DNA of 12,810 bases, taken from the NCBI GenBank assembly GCA_021800315.1, contig JAJYZD010000095.1, positions 1 through 12,810 on the forward strand, read 5' to 3'. The notes beneath the pieces were generated by a model. It saw nothing but the letters and a program-made list of their open reading frames with translations. It was not told where the DNA came from and searched no databases. The stretch is from Bacillota bacterium. Lineage in GTDB: Bacteria > Bacillota > Desulfotomaculia > Desulfotomaculales > JAJYZD01. The translations under genes were made by a program, and so were the position numbers. Positions 6,967-12,810 of the stretch are shown here, piece by piece. The first letter of the stretch is position 1; every line of letters starts with the position of its first letter.

Positions 6967-7995
6967 TTACAGCCCCTGGGCCGCCATGTATAAGATCAAG
7001 TCCAGTACCCGCTGGGTGTAACCCCATTCGTTGTCATACCACGAAACAACCTTCACCATGTTGTCGATGACCATGGTGCTCTGGGCGTCCACGATGGAAG
7101 ACAGCGGGTTCCCGTGGAAGTCCACCGAGACCAGCGGCAGTTCGCAAAATCCCAGAATGCCCCGGAGCGGCCCTTCGGCCGCCTGTTTCAAAGCCCTGTT
7201 CACCTCCGCTGCCGTGACCGGCCGCTTCAATTCGGCGCTCAAATCGACAACCGAAACGTCCGGGGTGGGTACGCGGAAGGAGAAGCCGTTCAGGCGCCCC
7301 GCCAGTTCCGGCAACACCAGGCCCACCGCCTTGGCCGCCCCGGTGGTGGTGGGGATGATGGACAGGGCGGCCGCCCTGCCCCGGCGCAGGTCCTTGTAAG
7401 GCATATCCAGAATCTGCTGGTCGTTGGTATAGGCGTGGATAGTGGTCATCAGCCCTTTGACGACACCGAAGGAATCGTTGAGGACCTTGGCCACGGGAGC
7501 CAGGCAGTTGGTGGTGCAGGAAGCGTTGGAGACCACCAGGTCCCGTTCGCGATTGTAAACCTCTTCGTTTACCCCCATGACGATGGTCGTGCATTCGCCC
7601 TTGGCCGGAGCCGTGATGACCACCCTCTTGGCGCCGCCCTGGATGTGGCCGGCGGCCGCCTCGCGGGTCAGGAACCTGCCCGTGCTCTCCGCCACCACAT
7701 CGACTCCGAAGCGGCCCCAGGGCAACTTGGCCGGATCGGCCTCGGAAAAAACTTCGACCCGGCGGCCCCCGACCATGAGGTAGCCGTCGCCGGCCTCGAC
7801 ATCCTCCGAAAAGGTGCCGTGGACCGAGTCGAACTTGAGGGTATGGGCCATGGTGGCATAGAACTTGTCGTTGACCGGCAGACGCCGGGATTTATGGTTG
7901 ATGGCGATCATATCGACTTGCGGATGTTTCACGGCTCCCCTGAACAGCATCATCCCTACGCGTCCGAAGCCGTTGATACCCAGCCTGACCCCCAT
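6967..7995 (-). CDS. gap: Glyceraldehyde-3-phosphate dehydrogenase, type I (GapB-like cofactor site)
   Basis: Cytoplasmic enzyme that converts glyceraldehyde 3-phosphate and phosphate to 1,3-bisphosphoglycerate, or the reverse. Its 342 residues carry the Rossmann motif NGFGRVG (8-14), catalytic Cys160 in SNASCTTNC, His187 in TTIHAYTND, and the C-terminal WYDNEWGYTQRV. The loop after the second beta strand reads AINHKSRR, where NAD-dependent enzymes have AIND: His34 replaces the Asp that binds the NAD ribose. B. subtilis GapB (AINASY at this site) likewise lacks the Asp and prefers NADP, so I infer a gluconeogenic or NADP-using role. The loop is also a few residues longer than usual. No pgk or tpi lies next to it. 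The ribosome site is AAAGGGG (complement of 8007-8013). Confidence 0.94.
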   Translation of the reverse strand: MGVRLGINGFGRVGMMLFRGAVKHPQVDMIAINHKSRRLPVNDKFYATMAHTLKFDSVHGTFSEDVEAGDGYLMVGGRRVEVFSEADPAKLPWGRFGVDVVAESTGRFLTREAAAGHIQGGAKRVVITAPAKGECTTIVMGVNEEVYNRERDLVVSNASCTTNCLAPVAKVLNDSFGVVKGLMTTIHAYTNDQQILDMPYKDLRRGRAAALSIIPTTTGAAKAVGLVLPELAGRLNGFSFRVPTPDVSVVDLSAELKRPVTAAEVNRALKQAAEGPLRGILGFCELPLVSVDFHGNPLSSIVDAQSTMVIDNMVKVVSWYDNEWGYTQRVLDLILYMAAQGL

Positions 7996-8017
7996 GGGAA
8001 AAGCATCCCCTTTCGAA

Positions 8018-8057
8018 ATAGTATGTCTTTATTTCCTCTCCGCTGCTATATAGTATG
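8018..8057 (-). promoter_or_regulatory. Direct repeats upstream of gap, possible operator
   Basis: The octamer ATAGTATG occurs at 8018-8025 and 8050-8057, exactly 32 bases apart (three helix turns), within an AT-rich stretch before the gap start. On the gap strand it reads CATACTAT. This is compatible with a regulator bound on one face of the DNA. I could not make a convincing -35/-10 pair here. Confidence 0.35.
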
Positions 8058-8305
8058 ACATATATTCGGCGGGATGCAGATAATTCCTTCCGATCGGTCT
8101 AAAAGTAAGGGAATTTTTATCCGGCGAGCCCCCACGGCGGCTACCGGAGCGAGGAAGGCAGGGGATACCGTCCGGGAGCGGGCGAGACCGGGAAAAGGCC
8201 GGGACAAACGTCCGGCCGCCGGGGGAATGGTAACCCTTCCCGGGGCGACTGGTTGGGCTGACCGTTGCCCCGCATCAGGATAACATTTTGCGGAAGGACT
8301 CCAGG
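8058..8305. other. Spacer between acyl-CoA synthetase and gap with a stable hairpin
   Basis: No credible gene; a 69-codon frame on the + strand has low-complexity composition and no ribosome site. The region holds one strong inverted repeat: CGGGGC (8241-8246) with GCCCCG (8267-8272), continued by GAC/GTT and GGT/ACC around a seven-base loop. It lies 34 bases past the stop of the - strand synthetase gene. No T-run follows on that strand, so it would be a weak terminator or an mRNA 3'-end protector. A second repeat, CGGAAGG (8291-8297) with CCTTCCG (8314-8320), spans the synthetase stop codon. Confidence 0.45.
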
Positions 8306-9988
8306 CTAACCAACCTTCCGGTCAGCCTTTTCCCCCTCGATCAGCACCCGTTTCAGGATTTTACCTACCAGCGTTTTCGGCAGATCATCCTTGAACTCTA
8401 CCATTTTGGGGACCTTGTAGGCGGCAAGCCTTTCCTTGCAGAATTCCACTATCTCTTCTCTTGTCGCCGACTGTCCCTCTTTCAGGACGATGAAAGCCTT
8501 GACGGCTTCGCCCTTGTATTCGTGGGGCACGCCGACCACCGCCGCTTCCAGGACTTTCGGGTGCTCGTAAAGAACCTCTTCCACTTCCCGCGGATAGATA
8601 TTGTATCCACCGGCGATAATTAGGTCCTTCTTCCGTTCAACCACCGTAAACTTGCCGGTGCCGTCCATCCTGGCCATATCCCCGGTAAACAACCAGCCGT
8701 CCCGCAAAACCATTTCATTTTCCTCCGGCTTGTTCCAATAGCCCTTCATCACCTGCGGACCCTTGATGCACAGTTCTCCAATTTCTCCTACGGGCACTTC
8801 AACGTCCCCGTTCTCCTGGTCGACAATTTTACACTCCACATCGGGAAGAGGATATCCAATCGTGCCATCGGCCGGTGCACCGAAAGGATTGCAGTGGGTA
8901 ACGGGAGAACACTCACTGAGGCCGTAGCCCTCAACCAGCATACTTCCACTTCTTTTTTGAAAATTGGTTTGCACTTCGAAAGGCAGAGGGGCGGCGCCGC
9001 TGATACAGGCCTTGAGGGACGTCAGGTCATACTTTTGCAAATCCGGTTGCTGCAGGATGGCGATGTACATCGTCGGTGTTCCCGGGAAAAACGTGGCCTT
9101 GTATTTGCTGATTAACCGGGTGATCATTTTCAGGTCAAACCGGGGTACAACAATCTGGGTCGCGCCGAAACGGATCGCGCTGTTCAGGCAGACGGTCAGC
9201 CCGAAGGAATGGAAGTACGGAAGCACGCTGACAAACGCCTCTTGGCCTTCCCCGGCTATCGCCTTAAAGATCTCGAGAATCTGGGTGACATTGGCGACCA
9301 GGTTGCGATGGGTCAGCATCGCCCCTTTGGCTAAACCTGTTGTACCGCCTGTGTACTGGAGCACCGCGAGGTCACCCGGTTCAACCCGGACCCGGGGAGG
9401 TTGCGGCAGGGTGTTTCTTATCAGACCGGCAAACCGGACGATGCCCCGGTCCCTTGGCAGGTCTACCCATTGACCGGTTTGCTTTAACTTGTACTTATAC
9501 AGAAAAGACAGGGGAAACGGAAGGTAGTCCTGTATTCCGGTTGCAATCAGTCTTTTGAGCGGCGTCCGGCCTACAGCGTTTAGCACCTTATTACCCATCA
9601 GGTCAAGGAATACGATGGTTTCCGCCCCCGAGTCATTGAGCTGGTGTTCCAACTCCCTCCCGGTATAAAGGGGATTTACCCCTACCCCGACCGCTCCGAG
9701 CGCCAGGGTGGCATAGATGCTTATCACCATCTGCGGGCAGTTCGGCAACATGAAGGCGACCCGGTCACCCGGCCGGATGCCCATCTTATGCAGGGCCGTG
9801 GCCATCCGGTCGACTTGTTCCCCAAATCCGGCATAGGATATTTTCTTGCCGGGGAATATAAGGGCCGTTCGGTTGGGATATTTCTTTACAGTCTCATCGA
9901 GAAAATGATGAACCGGAATTTCGGGATAATCCAGGTGGGGGGCAACCCCTGGAAAATAGTTTTTCAGCCACGGCTTATCACTATACAC
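8306..9988 (-). CDS. Long-chain acyl-CoA synthetase (FadD-like AMP-forming ligase)
   Basis: Activates fatty acids with ATP to acyl-AMP and then acyl-CoA. It is 560 residues from the start chosen here. Adenylate-forming motifs in order: YTGGTTGLAKG (212-222), YGLSE (355-359), LFTGD (433-437), ERKKDLIIAGGYNIYP (451-466) and the C-terminal catalytic Lys543 in TLVGKILKR. I chose the GTG at 9988 because AGAGGAGG (complement of 9999-10006) lies ten bases before it and the protein then begins VYSDKPWLKNY, the usual beginning of FadD-type clostridial enzymes. An ATG at 10036 would add 16 residues that include that ribosome site. It lies downstream of the molybdoenzyme gene on the same strand, with a 133-base gap. 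The chain length of its substrate cannot be told. Confidence 0.93.
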   Translation of the reverse strand: MYSDKPWLKNYFPGVAPHLDYPEIPVHHFLDETVKKYPNRTALIFPGKKISYAGFGEQVDRMATALHKMGIRPGDRVAFMLPNCPQMVISIYATLALGAVGVGVNPLYTGRELEHQLNDSGAETIVFLDLMGNKVLNAVGRTPLKRLIATGIQDYLPFPLSFLYKYKLKQTGQWVDLPRDRGIVRFAGLIRNTLPQPPRVRVEPGDLAVLQYTGGTTGLAKGAMLTHRNLVANVTQILEIFKAIAGEGQEAFVSVLPYFHSFGLTVCLNSAIRFGATQIVVPRFDLKMITRLISKYKATFFPGTPTMYIAILQQPDLQKYDLTSLKACISGAAPLPFEVQTNFQKRSGSMLVEGYGLSECSPVTHCNPFGAPADGTIGYPLPDVECKIVDQENGDVEVPVGEIGELCIKGPQVMKGYWNKPEENEMVLRDGWLFTGDMARMDGTGKFTVVERKKDLIIAGGYNIYPREVEEVLYEHPKVLEAAVVGVPHEYKGEAVKAFIVLKEGQSATREEIVEFCKERLAAYKVPKMVEFKDDLPKTLVGKILKRVLIEGEKADRKVG

Positions 9989-9998
9989 TCCGCTTAAA

Positions 9999-10006
9999 CC
10001 TCCTCT
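9999..10006 (-). promoter_or_regulatory. Ribosome binding site deciding the acyl-CoA synthetase start
   Basis: Reads AGAGGAGG on the - strand, ten bases before the GTG at 9988. It falls inside the longer reading frame that begins at ATG 10036, so it argues for the shorter protein. Confidence 0.7.
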
Positions 10007-10121
10007 ATTGAAATCCGAAAATCCACAGGTCCCCATGGATGAATTATGTCATTCGGCCCGCTGGCAAGCGCGAAAAATTCTCTCGCGGAGGGTTTCCCGT
10101 ATCCAGGAATGCGGTGAATCC

Positions 10122-12278
10122 CTACAAATCCCCGTTTACCTTCTTAACGTCACATAACAGGGCTTTATATACGGGAAAACCGGAGATAGGGTCCCTGTTT
10201 TCATGGTCCGTAAGGACGTTGACATTGCATTTCTCCCAGTGCTCCGCCTGACCGGGTCCCCCTCCCCCCATGTTGGCCTCGACCTGTCCGGGAAGCACAT
10301 CAGCGGTAACCTCGGCTTTATAGGGGACGGCTCCCCTGGCGCTTACGACCAGGACGTCGTCCCCGTCGGCAATGCCCCTCCGCCGGGCATCCGCGGGATT
10401 GATCAACACGCGGGGTTCGGGCTGGTACCTGGCCAAATCCGGTATGTTCAGGTGCTGAGACCTGAAGGTGGACTGGATGCGGGCGCCGGTATTCAGGATC
10501 AGTGGATACTTTGCCATCAGTTCCGGAGTTGATTCGGGTCCTTCGGTCGGTACCGAGTATACGGGCAGGGCGTCGTAGCCGTGTTTGGCCAGAATGCTGG
10601 ACGCAATCTCAACCTTGCCCGACGGGGTGTTGAACCCCGGTCGTCCGTCCGGCCTGAGGCCTCCGGTCTCATACTTCCTGTAACCGGCTTGCGCCCCTGG
10701 CAGAGGCAGCCCTTCCCCGTGCTCTTTCAACCGGGCCAGGAGGTCCGGTCGCTGGGAAAAAGCCCAATCCCAAAGCTCCTCCTGGTTTTGCGGGAACAGG
10801 TGGCCATATCCCAGCCGCCTGGCCAATTCCGTGAAGATGAAGAAATCCTGGCGCGACTCACCGACCGGTTGGATCGCCGGGGTGCGCAACTGCACCCAAC
10901 CCCGGTACCTTTGCAGGGCATGGTTTTCATAGTAGGTGGTGGCCGGCAGCACATAATGGGCGTACCGGGCGTCATCGGTCAGGAACCTGTCGATGACCAC
11001 CAAAAGATCGAGTTTCTCGAACACTTTTTGCCACAAATCCGGCTGCGGAAGGGAGGTAAGTATGGAAGAGCCGTGTACGACCAGGGCTTTGACCGGATAG
11101 GGTTTCCCTTCCAGGACGGCCCGCGGCAGTTCCATCATGTGGGCCGACTTGGTCAATTCGTAAAAGTAGGGGTACTTGTCCGCGCCAACCGCCGGTATGT
11201 CCTTGGGGGGCCTGATCTTGGAAATCCGTCCGGTTCTTTCTATAACCTTGTTGAGCAAAAGGCCCCCGGGAACGTCAAGGTTGCCGGTGATGGCCCACAA
11301 AACGAAGACCGCCCTGATGTTCTGAACGCCGCTGTTCGAATATTCCAGGCCCGTATGGCCGTGCAGGGCCGCGCCCTTGGCCCCGGCGATCATCCTGGCC
11401 AACCGGCGCACGGTTTCCGCCGGCACCCAGGTCAGCTGCTCGACTCTCTCCGGCGTGAACCGGGCCACGTATTCGGCCAGTTCCGCAAAGCCGACGGTCC
11501 ATTTTGCCACAAATTCGCGATCGTGGATCTGTTCGTCGATGATAACGTTTATCATGCCCAGGGCCAGGGCACCGTCGGTTCCGGAACGAATACCCACCCA
11601 CTCGTCGGCCATCCTGGCCATGTCGCTACGCATATGATCAATGGCGACAAGCCGGGCGCCCCTGGCGCGGGCTTGCAAAATCCGGGGCAATAGGACCGGG
11701 GGTGAGTCGGTGGCGGGATTCGCTCCCCACACAACAATCAACCCGGCGTTTTCCACATCCGGTTCGACCAGGGCCATGGGCATACCGAAGGTGGGCATCG
11801 AGGCCAACAACGCGTAGGCCACCTGGCATATCGAACCCGAACCGGCGGCATTGGGCGACCCCAGCGGAAAAAAGACGCCGTTGCTCACGGTATCGGTACA
11901 AGCGGCGAAAAATTCCCTCACGCATTGCTCAAATCCGCCCCTGCCGCTGAAAGAGGCCAGGGCCTGCGCCCCCCACTTCTCCTTAATCTCCAGCAGTTTC
12001 GCCGCTATCTCATCCAGCGCCCCGTCCCAGGTGTATTCCGTAAAGGCAAACCGCCCGACCGGACCCGAACGCTTGAGCACCCTGATCAGTCGCCGGGGTG
12101 AATGCACCACGGCGGGACCATGCCTACCACGCAGGCACAGCATTCCCTGGGGGTGTCCAGGCAAAGGCCCCACCTTCGTCAGTCTTCCATCCTTTACCGT
12201 GGCCAGCACCCCGCACCCTCCCGGACAGATGCCGCAAACAGTCGGCAGACTAACCTCTTCCCCGTCTCGTTCCACCAA
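10122..12278 (-). CDS. Molybdopterin-dependent oxidoreductase (DMSO reductase family, acetylene-hydratase-like)
   Basis: Large Mo/W bis-MGD enzyme of 718 residues with one [4Fe-4S] cluster. Cluster ligands are Cys15, Cys18, Cys22 and Cys48 (CGICPGGC and LCLRG). The likely metal ligand is Cys151 in GSPNAAGSGSIC. The central MGD-binding domains and the C-terminal dinucleotide-binding barrel (about 580-710, from LILNTGARI) are complete. There is no Tat signal, so it acts in the cytoplasm, and no electron-transfer subunit is adjacent. Segments such as GMINVIIDEQIHDREFV and TPSGKVEI recall acetylene hydratase of Pelobacter as I remember it, but the catalytic Asp after the second cluster Cys is Pro19 here, so hydratase activity is unlikely. 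Substrate unknown. The start is TTG 12278 or the next codon GTG 12275, after AAAGGTGG. Confidence 0.9.
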   Translation of the reverse strand: MVERDGEEVSLPTVCGICPGGCGVLATVKDGRLTKVGPLPGHPQGMLCLRGRHGPAVVHSPRRLIRVLKRSGPVGRFAFTEYTWDGALDEIAAKLLEIKEKWGAQALASFSGRGGFEQCVREFFAACTDTVSNGVFFPLGSPNAAGSGSICQVAYALLASMPTFGMPMALVEPDVENAGLIVVWGANPATDSPPVLLPRILQARARGARLVAIDHMRSDMARMADEWVGIRSGTDGALALGMINVIIDEQIHDREFVAKWTVGFAELAEYVARFTPERVEQLTWVPAETVRRLARMIAGAKGAALHGHTGLEYSNSGVQNIRAVFVLWAITGNLDVPGGLLLNKVIERTGRISKIRPPKDIPAVGADKYPYFYELTKSAHMMELPRAVLEGKPYPVKALVVHGSSILTSLPQPDLWQKVFEKLDLLVVIDRFLTDDARYAHYVLPATTYYENHALQRYRGWVQLRTPAIQPVGESRQDFFIFTELARRLGYGHLFPQNQEELWDWAFSQRPDLLARLKEHGEGLPLPGAQAGYRKYETGGLRPDGRPGFNTPSGKVEIASSILAKHGYDALPVYSVPTEGPESTPELMAKYPLILNTGARIQSTFRSQHLNIPDLARYQPEPRVLINPADARRRGIADGDDVLVVSARGAVPYKAEVTADVLPGQVEANMGGGGPGQAEHWEKCNVNVLTDHENRDPISGFPVYKALLCDVKKVNGDL

Positions 12279-12398
12279 AGTTGATCGCCACCTTTGCCCG
12301 AACCGGCCGGGCCAATTATTCTACATGCTAATTTCACCGTCAGGTTCGGTTTCCCCTGCCGGTAGAAACAAGGGGAGAATATCTGCCCGCTTCGGCTA

Positions 12399-12427
12399 CC
12401 CGGCTGCGGCGTGAGACCGCAGCCGGG
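12399..12427. repeat. Perfect 11-bp stem hairpin in divergent region
   Basis: CCCGGCTGCGG (12399-12409) pairs perfectly with CCGCAGCCGGG (12417-12427) around the seven-base loop CGTGAGA. Neither side has a T-run after it, so it is not an ordinary terminator on either strand. It could be a leader-RNA structure for the molybdoenzyme gene (- strand) or the end of something I do not see. Confidence 0.7.
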
Positions 12428-12434
12428 GAAAATG

Positions 12435-12450
12435 TGTTCAACGTTGAACA
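12435..12450. promoter_or_regulatory. Perfect 16-bp palindrome, candidate operator
   Basis: TGTTCAACGTTGAACA is its own reverse complement over all 16 bases. It lies between two divergent genes, about 157 bases from the molybdoenzyme start and 56 bases left of the plsY -35. A perfect AT/GC-balanced palindrome without spacer suits a dimeric helix-turn-helix repressor. I do not recognise the regulator. Confidence 0.6.
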
Positions 12451-12505
12451 TCATCGGATTTCCAGCCCGCCCGGGCGAAAGCATCCCCGCCGAACCCAAA
12501 ATTCC

Positions 12506-12534
12506 TTGAAAACCGCAAATCGATCCCTTATAAT
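12506..12534 (+). promoter_or_regulatory. Sigma-A promoter of plsY
   Basis: TTGAAA (-35, 12506-12511), a 17-base spacer, and TATAAT (-10, 12529-12534). Transcription would start near 12541, giving a leader of about 43 bases before plsY. Confidence 0.8.
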
Positions 12535-12583
12535 TAACTCGGCGATTGGAGCCTGTCGATCACTCACCAGGATGGTGTGGCCA

Positions 12584-12810
12584 ATGCTTTTAAGCCTCCC
12601 ATTCATCGTCGCCGGCTACCTTACCGGTTCCATCCCCTTCGGCCTGTGGCTGGTCAAGCTGGTCAAGGGCGTGGACGTCCGGCAGTTCGGCAGCGGCAAC
12701 ACCGGCACCATCAACGTTTTCCGCGTGGGAGGAGCCGGACCCGGTAGCGCGGTCTTCATTCTGGACGTCCTGAAGGGCTTTGCGCCGGTTTGGCTGGGGG
12801 CCCTCTCCGG
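12584..12810 (+). CDS. plsY: Glycerol-3-phosphate acyltransferase PlsY (3' partial)
   Basis: Membrane acyltransferase that moves the acyl group of acyl-phosphate to glycerol 3-phosphate, the first step of phospholipid synthesis in most bacteria. The roughly 75 visible residues show the first hydrophobic segment with GSIPFG, the conserved loop SGNTGTINVFR and LDVLKG, which are PlsY signatures. The frame is open to the window edge; about 115-130 residues should follow outside. The start at ATG 12584 gives the usual short N-terminus (MLLSLPF) after GGTG at a fitting distance; an in-frame ATG at 12572 would add four residues and cannot be excluded. Confidence 0.93.
   Translation, partial: MLLSLPFIVAGYLTGSIPFGLWLVKLVKGVDVRQFGSGNTGTINVFRVGGAGPGSAVFILDVLKGFAPVWLGALS

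Larger units (their letters stand above)
12279..12505. other. Divergent intergenic region upstream of the molybdoenzyme gene and plsY
   Basis: No credible gene. A 101-codon frame on the - strand crosses the region but has no ribosome site and no recognisable domain. The region holds the hairpin at 12399-12427, the palindrome at 12435-12450 and, at its right edge, the plsY promoter. The molybdoenzyme leader transcript would have to arise here. Confidence 0.6.

Noticed and set aside
6967..7995. Long + strand frames opposite gap and similar frames opposite the synthetase and molybdoenzyme
   Set aside because: They are antisense shadows; the - strand proteins show complete family motifs.
8074..8283. 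69-codon + strand frame between gap and the synthetase
   Set aside because: No ribosome site or domain; rich in Arg, Gly and Ala as expected from GC-rich noncoding DNA.
12399..12427. Rho-independent terminator
   Set aside because: The stem is excellent, but there is no T-run after it on either strand.
12194..12499. 101-codon - strand frame upstream of the molybdoenzyme
   Set aside because: It overlaps the molybdoenzyme N-terminus in another frame, has no ribosome site and crosses the hairpin and palindrome.

Overview
The window looks like chromosome of a moderately GC-rich, Gram-positive-type anaerobe, probably Clostridia of the Peptococcaceae/Moorella kind. This is inferred from strong AGGAGG-type ribosome sites, frequent GTG/TTG starts, two textbook sigma-A promoters, and a gene set with plsY, a cytoplasmic DMSO-reductase-family molybdoenzyme and a FadD-like ligase. 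No rRNA, tRNA or CRISPR array was seen.

Left part (1-5940): a sugar ABC-transporter operon on the + strand, in the order solute-binding protein, MalF-type permease, MalG-type permease, MsmX/UgpC-type ATPase and ROK-family sugar kinase. Two genes of this operon appear damaged. The binding-protein gene begins abruptly just downstream of an IscB-type transposon (IS200/IS605 superfamily; HNH/RuvC RNA-guided nuclease) whose right end is a long imperfect hairpin. Only the C-terminal half of the binding protein is in the window; the first half should lie left of it. The ROK kinase has an in-frame TGA at 5833-5835, and the same frame then continues with the conserved family C-terminus to a TAA at 5938-5940. 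A very stable hairpin lies between the binding-protein and permease genes, and the first third of the ATPase gene is strikingly AT-rich compared with the rest.

Middle part (5941-6955): a gene-poor stretch of about 310 bases, then a compact toxin-antitoxin pair (AbrB/MazE-type antitoxin and PIN toxin, ATGA overlap) behind a near-consensus promoter with a direct repeat around its -10.

Right part, - strand (6967-12278): read right to left, a monofunctional molybdopterin oxidoreductase distantly resembling acetylene hydratase but lacking its catalytic Asp, a long-chain acyl-CoA synthetase, and a type I glyceraldehyde-3-phosphate dehydrogenase whose NAD-selecting Asp is replaced, as in GapB-type enzymes. 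The gap gene converges on the PIN toxin with only 11 bases between them.

Right edge (12279-12810): a divergent intergenic region with an 11-bp-stem hairpin, a perfect 16-bp palindrome and a consensus promoter, followed by the 5' end of plsY, which runs off the window. The strongest items for a second look are the IscB insertion in a transporter gene and the interrupted but otherwise conserved ROK kinase. I found no clearly undescribed multi-gene system.
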